From Silanimonas sp021297925 (GTDB lineage: Bacteria; Pseudomonadota; Gammaproteobacteria; Xanthomonadales; Xanthomonadaceae): 33,751 nt of DNA. A program made the position numbers and the translations under genes. The stretch spans positions 1-33,751 of the forward strand of contig JAPZTL010000038.1 in NCBI GenBank assembly GCA_027532825.1, given 5' to 3'. The notes beneath the pieces were generated by a model, which was not told the DNA's origin, did not search any database, and saw nothing but the letters and a program-made list of their open reading frames with translations. Each line of letters starts with the position of its first letter. Position 1 is the stretch's first letter. Positions 1 to 7,638 of this stretch are shown here, piece after piece.

Positions 1-1
1 C

Positions 2-29
2 ACTATACAGCAGTTTCGAATTCCGTCAA
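2..29 (-). promoter_or_regulatory. Strong sigma70-type promoter P2, reading leftward out of the window
   Basis: On the minus strand a -35 box TTGACG (24-29) is followed after 16 bases by a -10 box TATAGT (2-7). Both are near consensus, which is unusual in this GC-rich DNA. With P1 about 105 bases upstream it forms a tandem pair pointing away from tyrS and off the left edge. Such tandem strong promoters are typical of rRNA operons, and I recall tyrS lying beside an rRNA operon in Xanthomonadales. The driven gene is outside the window, so its identity is inferred. Confidence 0.65.
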
Positions 30-108
30 CACCGCAAAGCGCCTACGTCCTCCTCCACGCCCCTCCCCCGCAACGCCCGTCTCCAAGCCACCCAGCGAAG
101 GGGCGCGA

Positions 109-138
109 ACTATAGGCAATCAACATCCCGACGTGCAA
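109..138 (-). promoter_or_regulatory. Strong sigma70-type promoter P1, reading leftward
   Basis: Minus-strand TTGCAC (133-138), an 18-base spacer and TATAGT (109-114). The bases just after the -10 are GC-rich (TTCGCGCCCC), like the discriminators of stringently controlled stable-RNA promoters. No convincing ORF starts between P1 and the left edge, which fits an untranslated leader. The rest of 1-300 holds the tyrS 3' flank and a 14-base palindrome and no gene that I can support. Confidence 0.65.
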
Positions 139-152
139 GCCTGCCGGCAGGC
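139..152. repeat. 14-base perfect palindrome next to the P1 -35 box
   Basis: GCCTGCCGGCAGGC reads the same on both strands and abuts the -35 box of P1. It could be a protein-binding site or form a short hairpin ending tyrS transcription. No T-run follows it, so a terminator role is uncertain. Confidence 0.4.
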
Positions 153-300
153 ATCAGGGTGACGGCCTCGAGCACCGTTCAGGTTCATGCCATCCCGCCC
201 AAAGGCCACGTTTCTCCACGGCCGGAGCGACGCCTCGCGCGGTCGCAACGGTGCGTCGCCCGACCCGTCCGCCCGGGCGCGCCTCAGCGACTCGCGCGAC

Positions 301-1515
301 TCACGGGCTCGCGCGCAGGGCGACCCGGGCGAAGGTGCGCTTGCCCACCTGTAGGACACCCTCGAAGCCGGGGCCGAACAAGCGCTGGGGATCGTCGACC
401 ACCTCGCCGTCGATACGGACGGCGCGCTCCTTGAGCTTGCGCATGGCCTCGGAATTGCTCGGCGTGAGGCCCGCCTGGGTGAGCAGGGCGGCGATACGCA
501 GCCCTTCGGCGGGTACCGGGAGTTCGCTGAGCGGCAGTTGCGAGGTGTCCCCTGCGCCGGTGACGACCGCCTGCCAGCCCGCGACCGCCTTCTCCGCCTC
601 CGCCGCGCCGTGGAAGCGCGCGGCGAGTTCGCGGGCAAGACGAAGCTTCAGGTCACGGGGATGGAGGGCGCCGCAGGCGACGTCCTGCTTGAGCGTCGCC
701 ATTTCGGACAGCGAGATCTCGAAACTGAGCAACTCGATCCAGCGCCACGTGAGATCGTCGCCGATCTTCATCGTCTTGGTGACGATGTCGATCGCCGGCT
801 CGTTGATGCCGATGTAGTTGCCCAACGACTTGCTCATCTTGTTGACGCCGTCGAGACCCTCGAGCAGCGGCATCGTCATGACCACCTGCGGCGCTTGGCC
901 GTGGTGCTCCTGGAGCCCGCGCCCCATCAGGAGGTTGAAGGTCTGGTCGGTGCCGCCCAGCTCGACATCGGCCTTCAGCGCCACCGAGTCGTAGCCCTGC
1001 ACCAGCGGGTAGAGGAATTCGTGGATGGCGATGGGGTGCTGGCCGGCGAAGCGCTTGCTGAAATCGTCGCGCTCGAGCATCCGGGCGACGGTGTGCTGGG
1101 CCGCGAGCTTGATCATGTCGGCCGCTGTCATGGCGCCGAACCACTCGCTGTTGAAGCGGACCTCGGTCTTCTCGCGGTCGAGCACCTTGAAGACCTGGTC
1201 GGCGTAGGTCTTCGCGTTCGCCAGTACGTCATCGCGCGTGAGCGGCTTGCGCGTGGCGCTCTTGCCGGTCGGGTCGCCGATCATCCCAGTGAAGTCGCCG
1301 ATCAGGAAGATGACCTGGTGACCGAGGTCCTGGAACTGCCGCATCTTGTTGAGCAGCACGGTGTGGCCAAGATGCAGATCGGGGGCGGTCGGGTCGAAAC
1401 CCGCCTTGATGCGCAGCGGGCGGCCGCTGGCGAGGCGCGCTTCGAGGTCCTCGTGCTTCAGGATGTCGTCGGTGCCCCGGACCAGCATGGCGAGGGCGGA
1501 ATCGGTGGTGGTCAT
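301..1515 (-). CDS. tyrS: Tyrosine--tRNA ligase
   Basis: A 404-residue cytoplasmic class I aminoacyl-tRNA synthetase that charges tRNA-Tyr with tyrosine using ATP. The Rossmann catalytic core carries the signature HLGH at residues 48-51 and an intact KMSKS loop at 226-230. The end (about 335-400) looks like an S4 RNA-binding domain. The length and early HLGH fit the TyrZ-like subgroup of bacterial enzymes. I chose the ATG at 1515, which starts MTTTDSAL. The frame stays open to a GTG at 1548, but those 11 residues look non-homologous. Neither start has a clear Shine-Dalgarno sequence. The gene is divergent from the M23 peptidase gene, and two strong promoters lie beyond its stop. Confidence 0.97.
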   Translation of the reverse strand: MTTTDSALAMLVRGTDDILKHEDLEARLASGRPLRIKAGFDPTAPDLHLGHTVLLNKMRQFQDLGHQVIFLIGDFTGMIGDPTGKSATRKPLTRDDVLANAKTYADQVFKVLDREKTEVRFNSEWFGAMTAADMIKLAAQHTVARMLERDDFSKRFAGQHPIAIHEFLYPLVQGYDSVALKADVELGGTDQTFNLLMGRGLQEHHGQAPQVVMTMPLLEGLDGVNKMSKSLGNYIGINEPAIDIVTKTMKIGDDLTWRWIELLSFEISLSEMATLKQDVACGALHPRDLKLRLARELAARFHGAAEAEKAVAGWQAVVTGAGDTSQLPLSELPVPAEGLRIAALLTQAGLTPSNSEAMRKLKERAVRIDGEVVDDPQRLFGPGFEGVLQVGKRTFARVALRASP

Positions 1516-1581
1516 GAGGCTCACGGGATGGAGGAATGGGCCGACCACCCCGTCCGGACGGGAGGATTGGCGTTAACCCGA

Positions 1582-1610
1582 GGTTAAACGCTCAAGGTGG
1601 AAAAATCCAA
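1582..1610 (-). promoter_or_regulatory. Candidate tyrS promoter overlapping an inverted repeat
   Basis: Minus-strand TTGGAT (1605-1610), a 17-base spacer and TTAACC (1582-1587). The -10 is imperfect. It forms one arm of the perfect inverted repeat TTAACC-cga-GGTTAA (1573-1587), and the flanking GCG and CGC extend the symmetry with one bulged T. This AT-rich symmetric element in a GC-rich gap looks like an operator, but no regulator can be named. Confidence 0.4.
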
Positions 1611-1623
1611 GCGCCACAAGGGT

Positions 1624-1653
1624 TTGACGCTGCTTTTCAGCTCTGGGTAAGGT
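1624..1653 (+). promoter_or_regulatory. Candidate promoter of the M23 peptidase gene
   Basis: TTGACG (1624-1629), an 18-base spacer and TAAGGT (1648-1653). It lies about 30 bases before the TTG start chosen for the peptidase and supports that start, because the longer ORF would place this promoter inside coding sequence. Confidence 0.5.
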
Positions 1654-1682
1654 ACCCGCCGTCCCCTGTCCGGAGCCGCGCC

Positions 1683-2966
1683 TTGTCGAACCCGTCCCGC
1701 CTCGCGCCTGCGGCGCCGCGCGTGCTCGCGATCGCGGTCGCTGGCGTGCTCTTGGCCACCCTCGGATCGATCGTCCCCGCCCTCGACCGTGCCCTCGAGG
1801 CCAGCGAGGCGCCAGCCACGACGACGCTCGCGGTGGCATTGCCGCCCCCGCCGCCGTCCGAAGCCCCCGCCCCGAAGGAGGATTGGCGCACGGTGCGCGT
1901 GCAGCCGGGCCAGACCCTCGGCAGCCTGTTCGCCGACCTCGGCCTGCCGGCATCGACGATGCACCGGATGCTGGAAGTCCCGGAGGCGACCCAGCTCGCC
2001 TCCCGCCTGAAGGTGGGCAGCGAGCTCGCCTTCGACATCGGCCCCGATGGAGAGCTTCGCGGGCTGCGCTTCGACGCCGGCGAGACCCGTCGCATCCACC
2101 TTGCGATGGAGGGGGACGACGTGCGCCGCGAAGTGATCGAGCGCGCGGTCGAAACCCGCGTCGTCGTGGCCGGTGGCCAAATCCGCTCGTCGCTGTTCGC
2201 CGACGGCGCCCGCGCCGGGCTCTCGGCAGGCGTGATGAACGACATGGTCAAGGCGCTGCAGTACGACATCGACTTCGGGCAGGACCTGCGCGAAGGCGAC
2301 AGCTTCCAGATCGTCTACGAGGAACTCTGGCGCGAGGGCGAGCGCCTGCGCGACGCCGGTGTCGTCGCCGTCAACTTCGTCAACCAGGGCAAGGCGTACA
2401 CGGCGCTGCGCTTCGATCGCGATGGCCAGTCCGAGTTCTTCGACCTCGAAGGCCGTCCGCTGCGCAAGAGCTTCATGCGCACGCCCATCGAGTTCGCCCG
2501 GCTGTCCTCGGGCTTCGGCGCACGGCGCCACCCGGTGCTCAACCGCATGCGCATGCACAAGGGCGTGGACTACGCCGCGCCGGTGGGCACGCCGATCTTC
2601 GCGGCCGGCGAGGGCCGGGTGAAGTTCGCCGGCTGGCAGAACGGCTACGGCCGCACGGTCATCCTCGACCACGGCAACGGCATCACCACGCTGTACGCGC
2701 ACATGTCGCGCCTCGGCAGCTATCGCGTGGGCCAGCGCGTCCGCCAGGGCACGACGATCGGCTACGTCGGCATGAGCGGCCTGGCGACCGGCCCGCATCT
2801 GCATTACGAGTTCCGCGTGGGCGGCATGCACAAGGACCCGCTGAAGGTGACGCTGCCGAAGCCGGAGCCGCTGCGTGGGCCGGCGCTGGCGGAGTTCCGC
2901 CGCGCCACCGCCCCGGCGCTGGCGCAGCTGAGGCGCGTCGGGGGCGTGCAACTCGCCGACCGCTGA
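1683..2966 (+). CDS. mepM: Membrane-anchored M23 murein endopeptidase (MepM/YebA type)
   Basis: Probable zinc endopeptidase of the cell envelope that cuts peptide cross-links of peptidoglycan. From the TTG at 1683 (GGAG seven bases upstream) it is 427 residues. A membrane segment spans about 13-32, followed by a proline-rich linker. An OapA/LysM-like region (about 70-105) contains VQPGQTLGSLF. The C-terminal M23 domain has the metal ligands H292 and D296 (HKGVD) and H374 of the HLH motif (H372-L-H374). The open frame reaches back to 1536, but the extra 49 residues overlap the promoter and look non-coding. The gene is followed ten bases later by anmK, so the two probably share a transcript for murein turnover. 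Whether it is a true MepM orthologue or a sister enzyme cannot be settled by eye. Confidence 0.9.
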   Translation: MSNPSRLAPAAPRVLAIAVAGVLLATLGSIVPALDRALEASEAPATTTLAVALPPPPPSEAPAPKEDWRTVRVQPGQTLGSLFADLGLPASTMHRMLEVPEATQLASRLKVGSELAFDIGPDGELRGLRFDAGETRRIHLAMEGDDVRREVIERAVETRVVVAGGQIRSSLFADGARAGLSAGVMNDMVKALQYDIDFGQDLREGDSFQIVYEELWREGERLRDAGVVAVNFVNQGKAYTALRFDRDGQSEFFDLEGRPLRKSFMRTPIEFARLSSGFGARRHPVLNRMRMHKGVDYAAPVGTPIFAAGEGRVKFAGWQNGYGRTVILDHGNGITTLYAHMSRLGSYRVGQRVRQGTTIGYVGMSGLATGPHLHYEFRVGGMHKDPLKVTLPKPEPLRGPALAEFRRATAPALAQLRRVGGVQLADR

Positions 2967-2976
2967 CGCGGCCGCG

Positions 2977-4074
2977 ATGGGCCTCTACCTCGGGCTGATC
3001 TCCGGGACCAGCGCGGACGGCATCGACGCCGCCCTCGTCGCCTTCGATGCCGCCGGCCGCCCGTCGATCCGGGCCAGCCGGACCTCGCCCTACCCCGCGC
3101 CCCTCCGGGCCGAAGTGCTTCGGGTGTCCCAAGGAGATGCGAGGCTCGACCTCGACGCCTTCGGCGCCCTGGATGCCGCCTTGGGCGAAGCGTTCGCATC
3201 GGCGGCACGGGTGCTGATGGCCGACGCCGGCGTGACGCCGGACCAGATCACCGCGATCGGTTCGCACGGGCAGACCCTGCGCCACCGGCCGCGCCCGCCC
3301 CACCGTTTCACGCTGCAGGTCGGCGACCCGCACGTCATCGCGGAACGTACCGGCTGTACCGTCGTCGCCGACTTCCGGCGACGCGACGTCGCGGCGGGCG
3401 GCGAAGGCGCACCGCTGATGCCGGCCTTCCACGCCGACGTACTCGCCGCCGACGAGCCGCGGGCCGTGCTGAACCTCGGAGGCATCGCCAATCTCACGCT
3501 GCTGGCGCCGGGCACCCCGGTGCGTGGCTTCGACACGGGGCCGGCGAACGGCCTGATGGACGCATGGTGCCTCGCCCACACCGGCGCCCCTTTCGACCGC
3601 GATGGCGCCTGGGCGGCGCGGGGGACGATCGACGGCGCCCTGCTGGACCGCCTGTTGTCCGACCCGTGGCTGGCCCTGCCGCCCCCAAAGAGCAGTGGGC
3701 GGGACCAGTTCCACCTGGACTGGCTGGCCGCGCATCGGGCGGGCCACGAATCGCCGCAGGACGTCCAGGCCACGCTGCTGGCCTTCAGCGCCCGCACCAT
3801 CGTCGACGCGCTCCATGCGACGCTGTCCGGCTGCCGCCGGCTCATCGCCTGCGGCGGCGGCGTCCACAACCGGGCGCTGATGGAGCGGCTGTCGGCCCTG
3901 CTGCCCGGGGTGGTCGTGGAGACGACCGGGGCCCACGGGCTGGACCCGGACGCGGTCGAGGCGGCGGGTTTCGCTTGGCTGGCCCGGCAGACGCTCGAGG
4001 GTCTTCCGGGGAACCGGCCGGAAGTGACGGGCGCGGCCGGGCCACGGGTGCTCGGCGCGATCATCCCGGCGTGA
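2977..4074 (+). CDS. anmK: Anhydro-N-acetylmuramic acid kinase
   Basis: Cytoplasmic enzyme of murein recycling. It opens the 1,6-anhydro ring of anhydroMurNAc and phosphorylates it to MurNAc-6-phosphate with ATP. The 365-residue protein has the usual family length. The phosphate-binding start LGLISGTSADGID lies at about residues 5-17, followed by GSHGQTLRH, the catalytic-region DFRRRDVAAGGEGAPL, LNLGGIANLT, GFDTGPANGLMD and the late ACGGGVHN motif. The ATG at 2977 lies ten bases after the peptidase stop. The substrate would reach the cytoplasm through AmpG, whose gene lies just beyond the next small gene. Its 3' end faces that gene convergently, nine bases away. Confidence 0.95.
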   Translation: MGLYLGLISGTSADGIDAALVAFDAAGRPSIRASRTSPYPAPLRAEVLRVSQGDARLDLDAFGALDAALGEAFASAARVLMADAGVTPDQITAIGSHGQTLRHRPRPPHRFTLQVGDPHVIAERTGCTVVADFRRRDVAAGGEGAPLMPAFHADVLAADEPRAVLNLGGIANLTLLAPGTPVRGFDTGPANGLMDAWCLAHTGAPFDRDGAWAARGTIDGALLDRLLSDPWLALPPPKSSGRDQFHLDWLAAHRAGHESPQDVQATLLAFSARTIVDALHATLSGCRRLIACGGGVHNRALMERLSALLPGVVVETTGAHGLDPDAVEAAGFAWLARQTLEGLPGNRPEVTGAAGPRVLGAIIPA

Positions 4075-4083
4075 GGGCCGCGA

Positions 4084-4368
4084 TCACTCGCCTTCGGGAG
4101 GGCGCGTCACGTAAGCCGGCGCATCGTCCGGCAGCCCGTTGATGGCCCGCATCGCCTCCTCGAAGGCGCGGGCTTCTTCGTCATTCCACGTGCCCCGGAG
4201 GCGGGCGATGTCGCCCGGCACCGGCGGCGGCTCCGGCTCGACAAGTCCGAGCGCCTGCTTCAGAAGATGCAGGATGACGTCGTTGAGCGGCCAGCCTTTC
4301 TGTCGCGCGAGCTCCTTGAGACGCTCGGCGACGCGCTCATCGATGTCGCGGACGAGGAAATCGGCCAT
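4084..4368 (-). CDS. Small ribbon-helix-helix protein (antitoxin-like)
   Basis: A 94-residue protein. Residues 1-42 (MADFLVRDIDERVAERLKEL onward, then PLNDVILHLLKQAL) look like a ribbon-helix-helix fold: a short beta strand and two helices, as in FitA/Arc-type antitoxins and plasmid-stability proteins. The rest is acidic and proline-rich (EPEPPPVPGD), followed by a helix with WNDEEARAFEEAM. No toxin-like gene lies beside it; the upstream gene on this strand is ampG, 41 bases away. It may be a stand-alone DNA-binding regulator cotranscribed with xth–ampG. No clear ribosome site precedes the ATG at 4368. The family call is by pattern only and the function is unknown. Confidence 0.7.
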   Translation of the reverse strand: MADFLVRDIDERVAERLKELARQKGWPLNDVILHLLKQALGLVEPEPPPVPGDIARLRGTWNDEEARAFEEAMRAINGLPDDAPAYVTRPPEGE

Positions 4369-4409
4369 GGGGGTGGGGCCGCGCTGCGGGCGGGATCAGA
4401 GCTTCGAGC

Positions 4410-6074
4410 TTACGCCTTCGCCGCGCTGACGGGGGAGGACAGCGACTCGATCTCACGGCGCATCCACCAGACCATCCATACGCCCGGTGTGGCGACGAGC
4501 AGGGAGCTGAGGAAGAACGCCGCCCAGCCGAACTCCTCGGCGAGCACGCCGGCGATCGGACCGACGAAGACGCGGCCGAGCGCGGCGAAAGCCGACAGCA
4601 GGGCGTAGTGCGTGGCGGAGAAGCGCGCGTTGCAAAGGCCCATCAGCAGGGCGACCAGCGCTGCCGTGCCCATGCCACCGGACAGGTTGTCGATGCCGAT
4701 CGCCAACAGCAGCAGGCTGTCGAGCCTGGTCGGGTGGTCGAGCGCGACCACCCAGAGGTCGAAGGCCGGCAGCAGCGTGCTGCCCAGCGCACCGGCGCCG
4801 TAGTGCGCGAGCGCCCAGTAGCCGAGGTTGGAGACCAGCTGCAGCAGGCCGAAGGCCAGCAGGGCCGTCGACAGGCGCAGGCGCAGCATCAGCAGGCCAC
4901 CGAGCGTGGCGCCGACGATGGTGGTCAGCAGGCCGATCGACTTGTTGGCGATGCCCACCTCGGCCTGCTCGAAACCCATGCCCTTCATCAGGAAGGTGGT
5001 GCCGAGGCTCATCGCGTAGGCGTCGCCGATCTTGTAGAGCACGATCATGGCGAGGAACGCCCACGCGCCGGGCTGCGCGAAGTAGCTGGCGAGGCCCACG
5101 GTGAGCGTCTCGAAGCGGGCGCGCTGCGCCAGCAGCCGGCGACCGCCATAGGCCAGCGCCGGCACCAGCAGGGCGGCCAGCCACAAGCGCGTGCCGGGAT
5201 CCTCGACCGCGCGCAGCAGCAGGTCGCCGAGCGCGGCGCCCAGCACGAGACCACCGATGTCGCCGCGACGTGCGGCCCACAGGCCGAGGCCGAGCGCCAG
5301 CGTGATCTGCACGACGAGCACGCCGAGGCGGCCCCAGCGATCGCCCTCGCCCGGCGCGAGGCCGCCGATATCGACGCCCAACCCGGCCAATCGCACGCCG
5401 AGATAGACGCCGGCCAGCAGGCCGAGGAAACCGAGCAACTCGCGAAGCGGGCCGACCAGTTCGCGCGGCGGTAGCGGCGCGAGCTTCGGCAGCGCCAGCG
5501 CCGAAAACACGGCGCAGCCGACCATGATCCAGGCCATCGCGCGGTACACCTCGGGCCAGCTGCCCCACTGCTCGGCCCAGATCAGGCTGATGCCGCCCGA
5601 CAACACCATCGCCGCGCGATAGCCGAGCACCGCCAGCGAGCCGCCGAGGCCGCGCTCGGCCGGCGCGAGCAGTTCGGTGCGGTAGGCATCGATCGCGATG
5701 TCCTGCGTGGCCGACAGCAGGGCCACGCCGACGGCCACCATGGCGAAGGCCTGCGTCTGCACGCCGGGCGAAAGCTGGGCCATGGCCAGAAGGGACGCGG
5801 CCAGGGCGACCTGGGTCATGACGATCCAGCTACGACGACGGCCGAGGCCCGGCGGCTCGAAGCGGTCGACCAGCGGTGCCCACAGGTACTTGAAGGTGTA
5901 GGGGACGCCGACCAGCGCGAAGAAGCCGATCGTGGCGATGTCGACGTTCTCGATGGTGAGCCAGGCCTGCATGGCGCCGCCGACGAGGGCCAGCGGCAAG
6001 CCCGAGGCGAAGCCCAGCACCAGGACGACGAGCAGGCGGTGCAGGCCGACCAGCGTGCGCGGCGTGGCGCTCAT
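4410..6074 (-). CDS. ampG: AmpG-type muropeptide permease (MFS)
   Basis: Inner-membrane MFS transporter of 554 residues, matching permeases that import GlcNAc-anhydroMurNAc peptides for recycling and for signalling to AmpR-type beta-lactamase control. Supporting sequence includes GFASGLPLAL near the start, VGVPYTFKYLWAPLVDR, the segment SATQDIAIDAYRTELL, and many hydrophobic helices. It is about 60 residues longer than E. coli AmpG (491), with an extra hydrophobic stretch around residues 200-320 between the two MFS halves. The ATG at 6074 overlaps the xth stop as ATGA, so it is probably translated by coupling to xth. The longer upstream ORF simply runs through xth in another frame. Substrate identity is inferred from the family and from nearby anmK and the M23 peptidase. 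Confidence 0.9.
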   Translation of the reverse strand: MSATPRTLVGLHRLLVVLVLGFASGLPLALVGGAMQAWLTIENVDIATIGFFALVGVPYTFKYLWAPLVDRFEPPGLGRRRSWIVMTQVALAASLLAMAQLSPGVQTQAFAMVAVGVALLSATQDIAIDAYRTELLAPAERGLGGSLAVLGYRAAMVLSGGISLIWAEQWGSWPEVYRAMAWIMVGCAVFSALALPKLAPLPPRELVGPLRELLGFLGLLAGVYLGVRLAGLGVDIGGLAPGEGDRWGRLGVLVVQITLALGLGLWAARRGDIGGLVLGAALGDLLLRAVEDPGTRLWLAALLVPALAYGGRRLLAQRARFETLTVGLASYFAQPGAWAFLAMIVLYKIGDAYAMSLGTTFLMKGMGFEQAEVGIANKSIGLLTTIVGATLGGLLMLRLRLSTALLAFGLLQLVSNLGYWALAHYGAGALGSTLLPAFDLWVVALDHPTRLDSLLLLAIGIDNLSGGMGTAALVALLMGLCNARFSATHYALLSAFAALGRVFVGPIAGVLAEEFGWAAFFLSSLLVATPGVWMVWWMRREIESLSSPVSAAKA

Positions 6075-6844
6075 GCGGGATCGTAGTCGACGACGTAGGG
6101 CGCGTGGTCGGAGAAGCGCGGCTCGGGGTGGATCGCGCAATCGCGGGCGCGGGCGCCGAACGCCGGGCTGGCCAGCTGGTAGTCGATGCGCCAGCCGACG
6201 TTCTTCGCGCGGGCCTGCCCGCGCTGGCTCCACCACGTGTAGTCCTGCCCTTGAGGGCGAAGGCGGCGGTAGGTGTCGATCCAGCCGTCCTCGATCGTCA
6301 GCGCGGTCATCCATGCCCTTTCCTCGGGCAGGAAGCCGGAGTTCTTCTGGTTGGACTTCGCGTTGCGGATGTCCATCGTGGTGTGGGCGATGTTCCAGTC
6401 GCCGCAGACCACGACGTCGCGCCCGCTGGCGAGCAGGACCTGCAGCTTCGGCCGCAACCACGCCATCACGTCGAACTTGAAGCGCTGCCGTTCCTCGCCA
6501 GAGCTTCCGGAAGGCAGGTAGAGCGACACCACCGAGAGGGGGCCGAAGCGGGCTTCCAGCCAGCGACCCTCCTCGTCGAACGGCGCCCAACCGAGGCCCG
6601 TCACGAGGGCATCCGGCATCCGCCGGCTGTAGACCGCGACGCCCGAATAGCCCTTCTTCGTGCTCGCGTCGCGGAAGGCCACGTGGTAACCGCCGGGGCG
6701 GAACTGCGCTTCGGCGAGCTGGTGTTCCTGCGCCTTGGTTTCCTGCACGCAAAGGACGTCGATGCCCTGCACGGCGAACCAGTCGAAGAAGCCCTTGCTG
6801 GCGGCCGAGCGCAGGCCGTTGGCGTTGAAGCTGCAGATGCGCAC
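6071..6844 (-). CDS. xth: Exodeoxyribonuclease III (AP endonuclease family)
   Basis: Base-excision repair nuclease of 257 residues, the full length of the exonuclease III/ExoA family. It cuts at abasic sites and removes 3' blocks or nucleotides. Visible catalytic motifs are FNANGLRSA at the start, VQETK (the metal-binding Glu), SLYLPSG, CGDWNIAHTTMDI (the Asp/Asn pair), the late GWRIDYQL and the terminal SDHAPY with the catalytic His. It starts with GTG at 6844 behind a GGAGG sequence, with rather short spacing. Its TGA overlaps the ampG ATG by four bases. It is divergent from pyrE across a 134-base gap. Confidence 0.95.
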   Translation of the reverse strand: MRICSFNANGLRSAASKGFFDWFAVQGIDVLCVQETKAQEHQLAEAQFRPGGYHVAFRDASTKKGYSGVAVYSRRMPDALVTGLGWAPFDEEGRWLEARFGPLSVVSLYLPSGSSGEERQRFKFDVMAWLRPKLQVLLASGRDVVVCGDWNIAHTTMDIRNAKSNQKNSGFLPEERAWMTALTIEDGWIDTYRRLRPQGQDYTWWSQRGQARAKNVGWRIDYQLASPAFGARARDCAIHPEPRFSDHAPYVVDYDPA

Positions 6845-6978
6845 GCATCCTCCGGGGCGATGGACGCGGCATTGTCGCAGGGCGGGCCACGCGACGCGCG
6901 GCCATCGGCCGACGGGATCGATCCGCTAAGCTGGCGGCTTGGCGCCCGGCCGGCGCCCCCGCCTCCCCGGAGTCCCGC

Positions 6979-7629
6979 GTGACGACGCACCGTCCCCGTT
7001 TCCTCGAGCTCGCCCTGCGCTGCGATGCCCTGCGCTTCGGCACCTTCCACCTCAAGTCGGGGCGGGACAGCCCGTACTTCTTCAACGCGGGGCAGTTCAA
7101 CTCGGGTGCTGCCTTGGCCGGCCTCGCCGACTGCTACGCCGAGGCGCTGCTGGCGCGAGGGTTGGACTTCGACATGCTGTTCGGGCCGGCCTACAAGGGC
7201 ATTCCGCTGGCCACGGCCCTGGCCGTGGCGCTGGCGGCCCGCGGGCGCGACGTGCCCGTCGCGTTCAACCGCAAGGAGGCCAAGACCCACGGCGAGGGGG
7301 GCAGCCTGATCGGGGCGCCGCTCAAGGGACGCGTGCTCATCGTCGACGACGTCATCACGGCGGGCACCGCGATCCGTGAATCCGTGGGACTGATCCGCGC
7401 CGCCGGCGCCACGCCCTGCGGCGTGGTGATCGCGCTGGACCGGCAGGAGCGTGGCACCGAGGGCACCCGCTCGGCCGCCGCCGAGGCCGAGGCCACGCTT
7501 GGGATCCCCGTGGTGGCGGTGGCCACCTTGGCCGACCTGCTCGACTACGTCGGCGACCGCCCGGACCTCGCCCTGCACCGGGACCGCCTGCTGGCGTATC
7601 GTGAGGCGTATGGCTCCCGAACGGACTGA
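6979..7629 (+). CDS. pyrE: Orotate phosphoribosyltransferase
   Basis: Fifth step of pyrimidine synthesis: orotate plus PRPP gives orotidine monophosphate. The protein is 216 residues, typical of gammaproteobacterial PyrE. The N-terminus has LRFGTFHLKSGRDSPYFFN. The active-site loop region FNRKEAKTHGEGG is present, and the PRPP-binding motif VLIVDDVITAGTA lies at about residues 119-131. Translation starts with GTG at 6979; CGGAG lies six bases upstream. A DUF4124 gene follows nine bases after its stop and may be cotranscribed. The pairing of pyrE with divergent xth is common in related genomes. Confidence 0.97.
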   Translation: MTTHRPRFLELALRCDALRFGTFHLKSGRDSPYFFNAGQFNSGAALAGLADCYAEALLARGLDFDMLFGPAYKGIPLATALAVALAARGRDVPVAFNRKEAKTHGEGGSLIGAPLKGRVLIVDDVITAGTAIRESVGLIRAAGATPCGVVIALDRQERGTEGTRSAAAEAEATLGIPVVAVATLADLLDYVGDRPDLALHRDRLLAYREAYGSRTD

Positions 7630-7638
7630 GGACCCGCC

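Noticed and set aside
4410..7100. 896-residue version of the permease
   Set aside because: The upstream part is a shifted reading of xth. The ATG at 6074, overlapping the xth stop, gives the correct protein.
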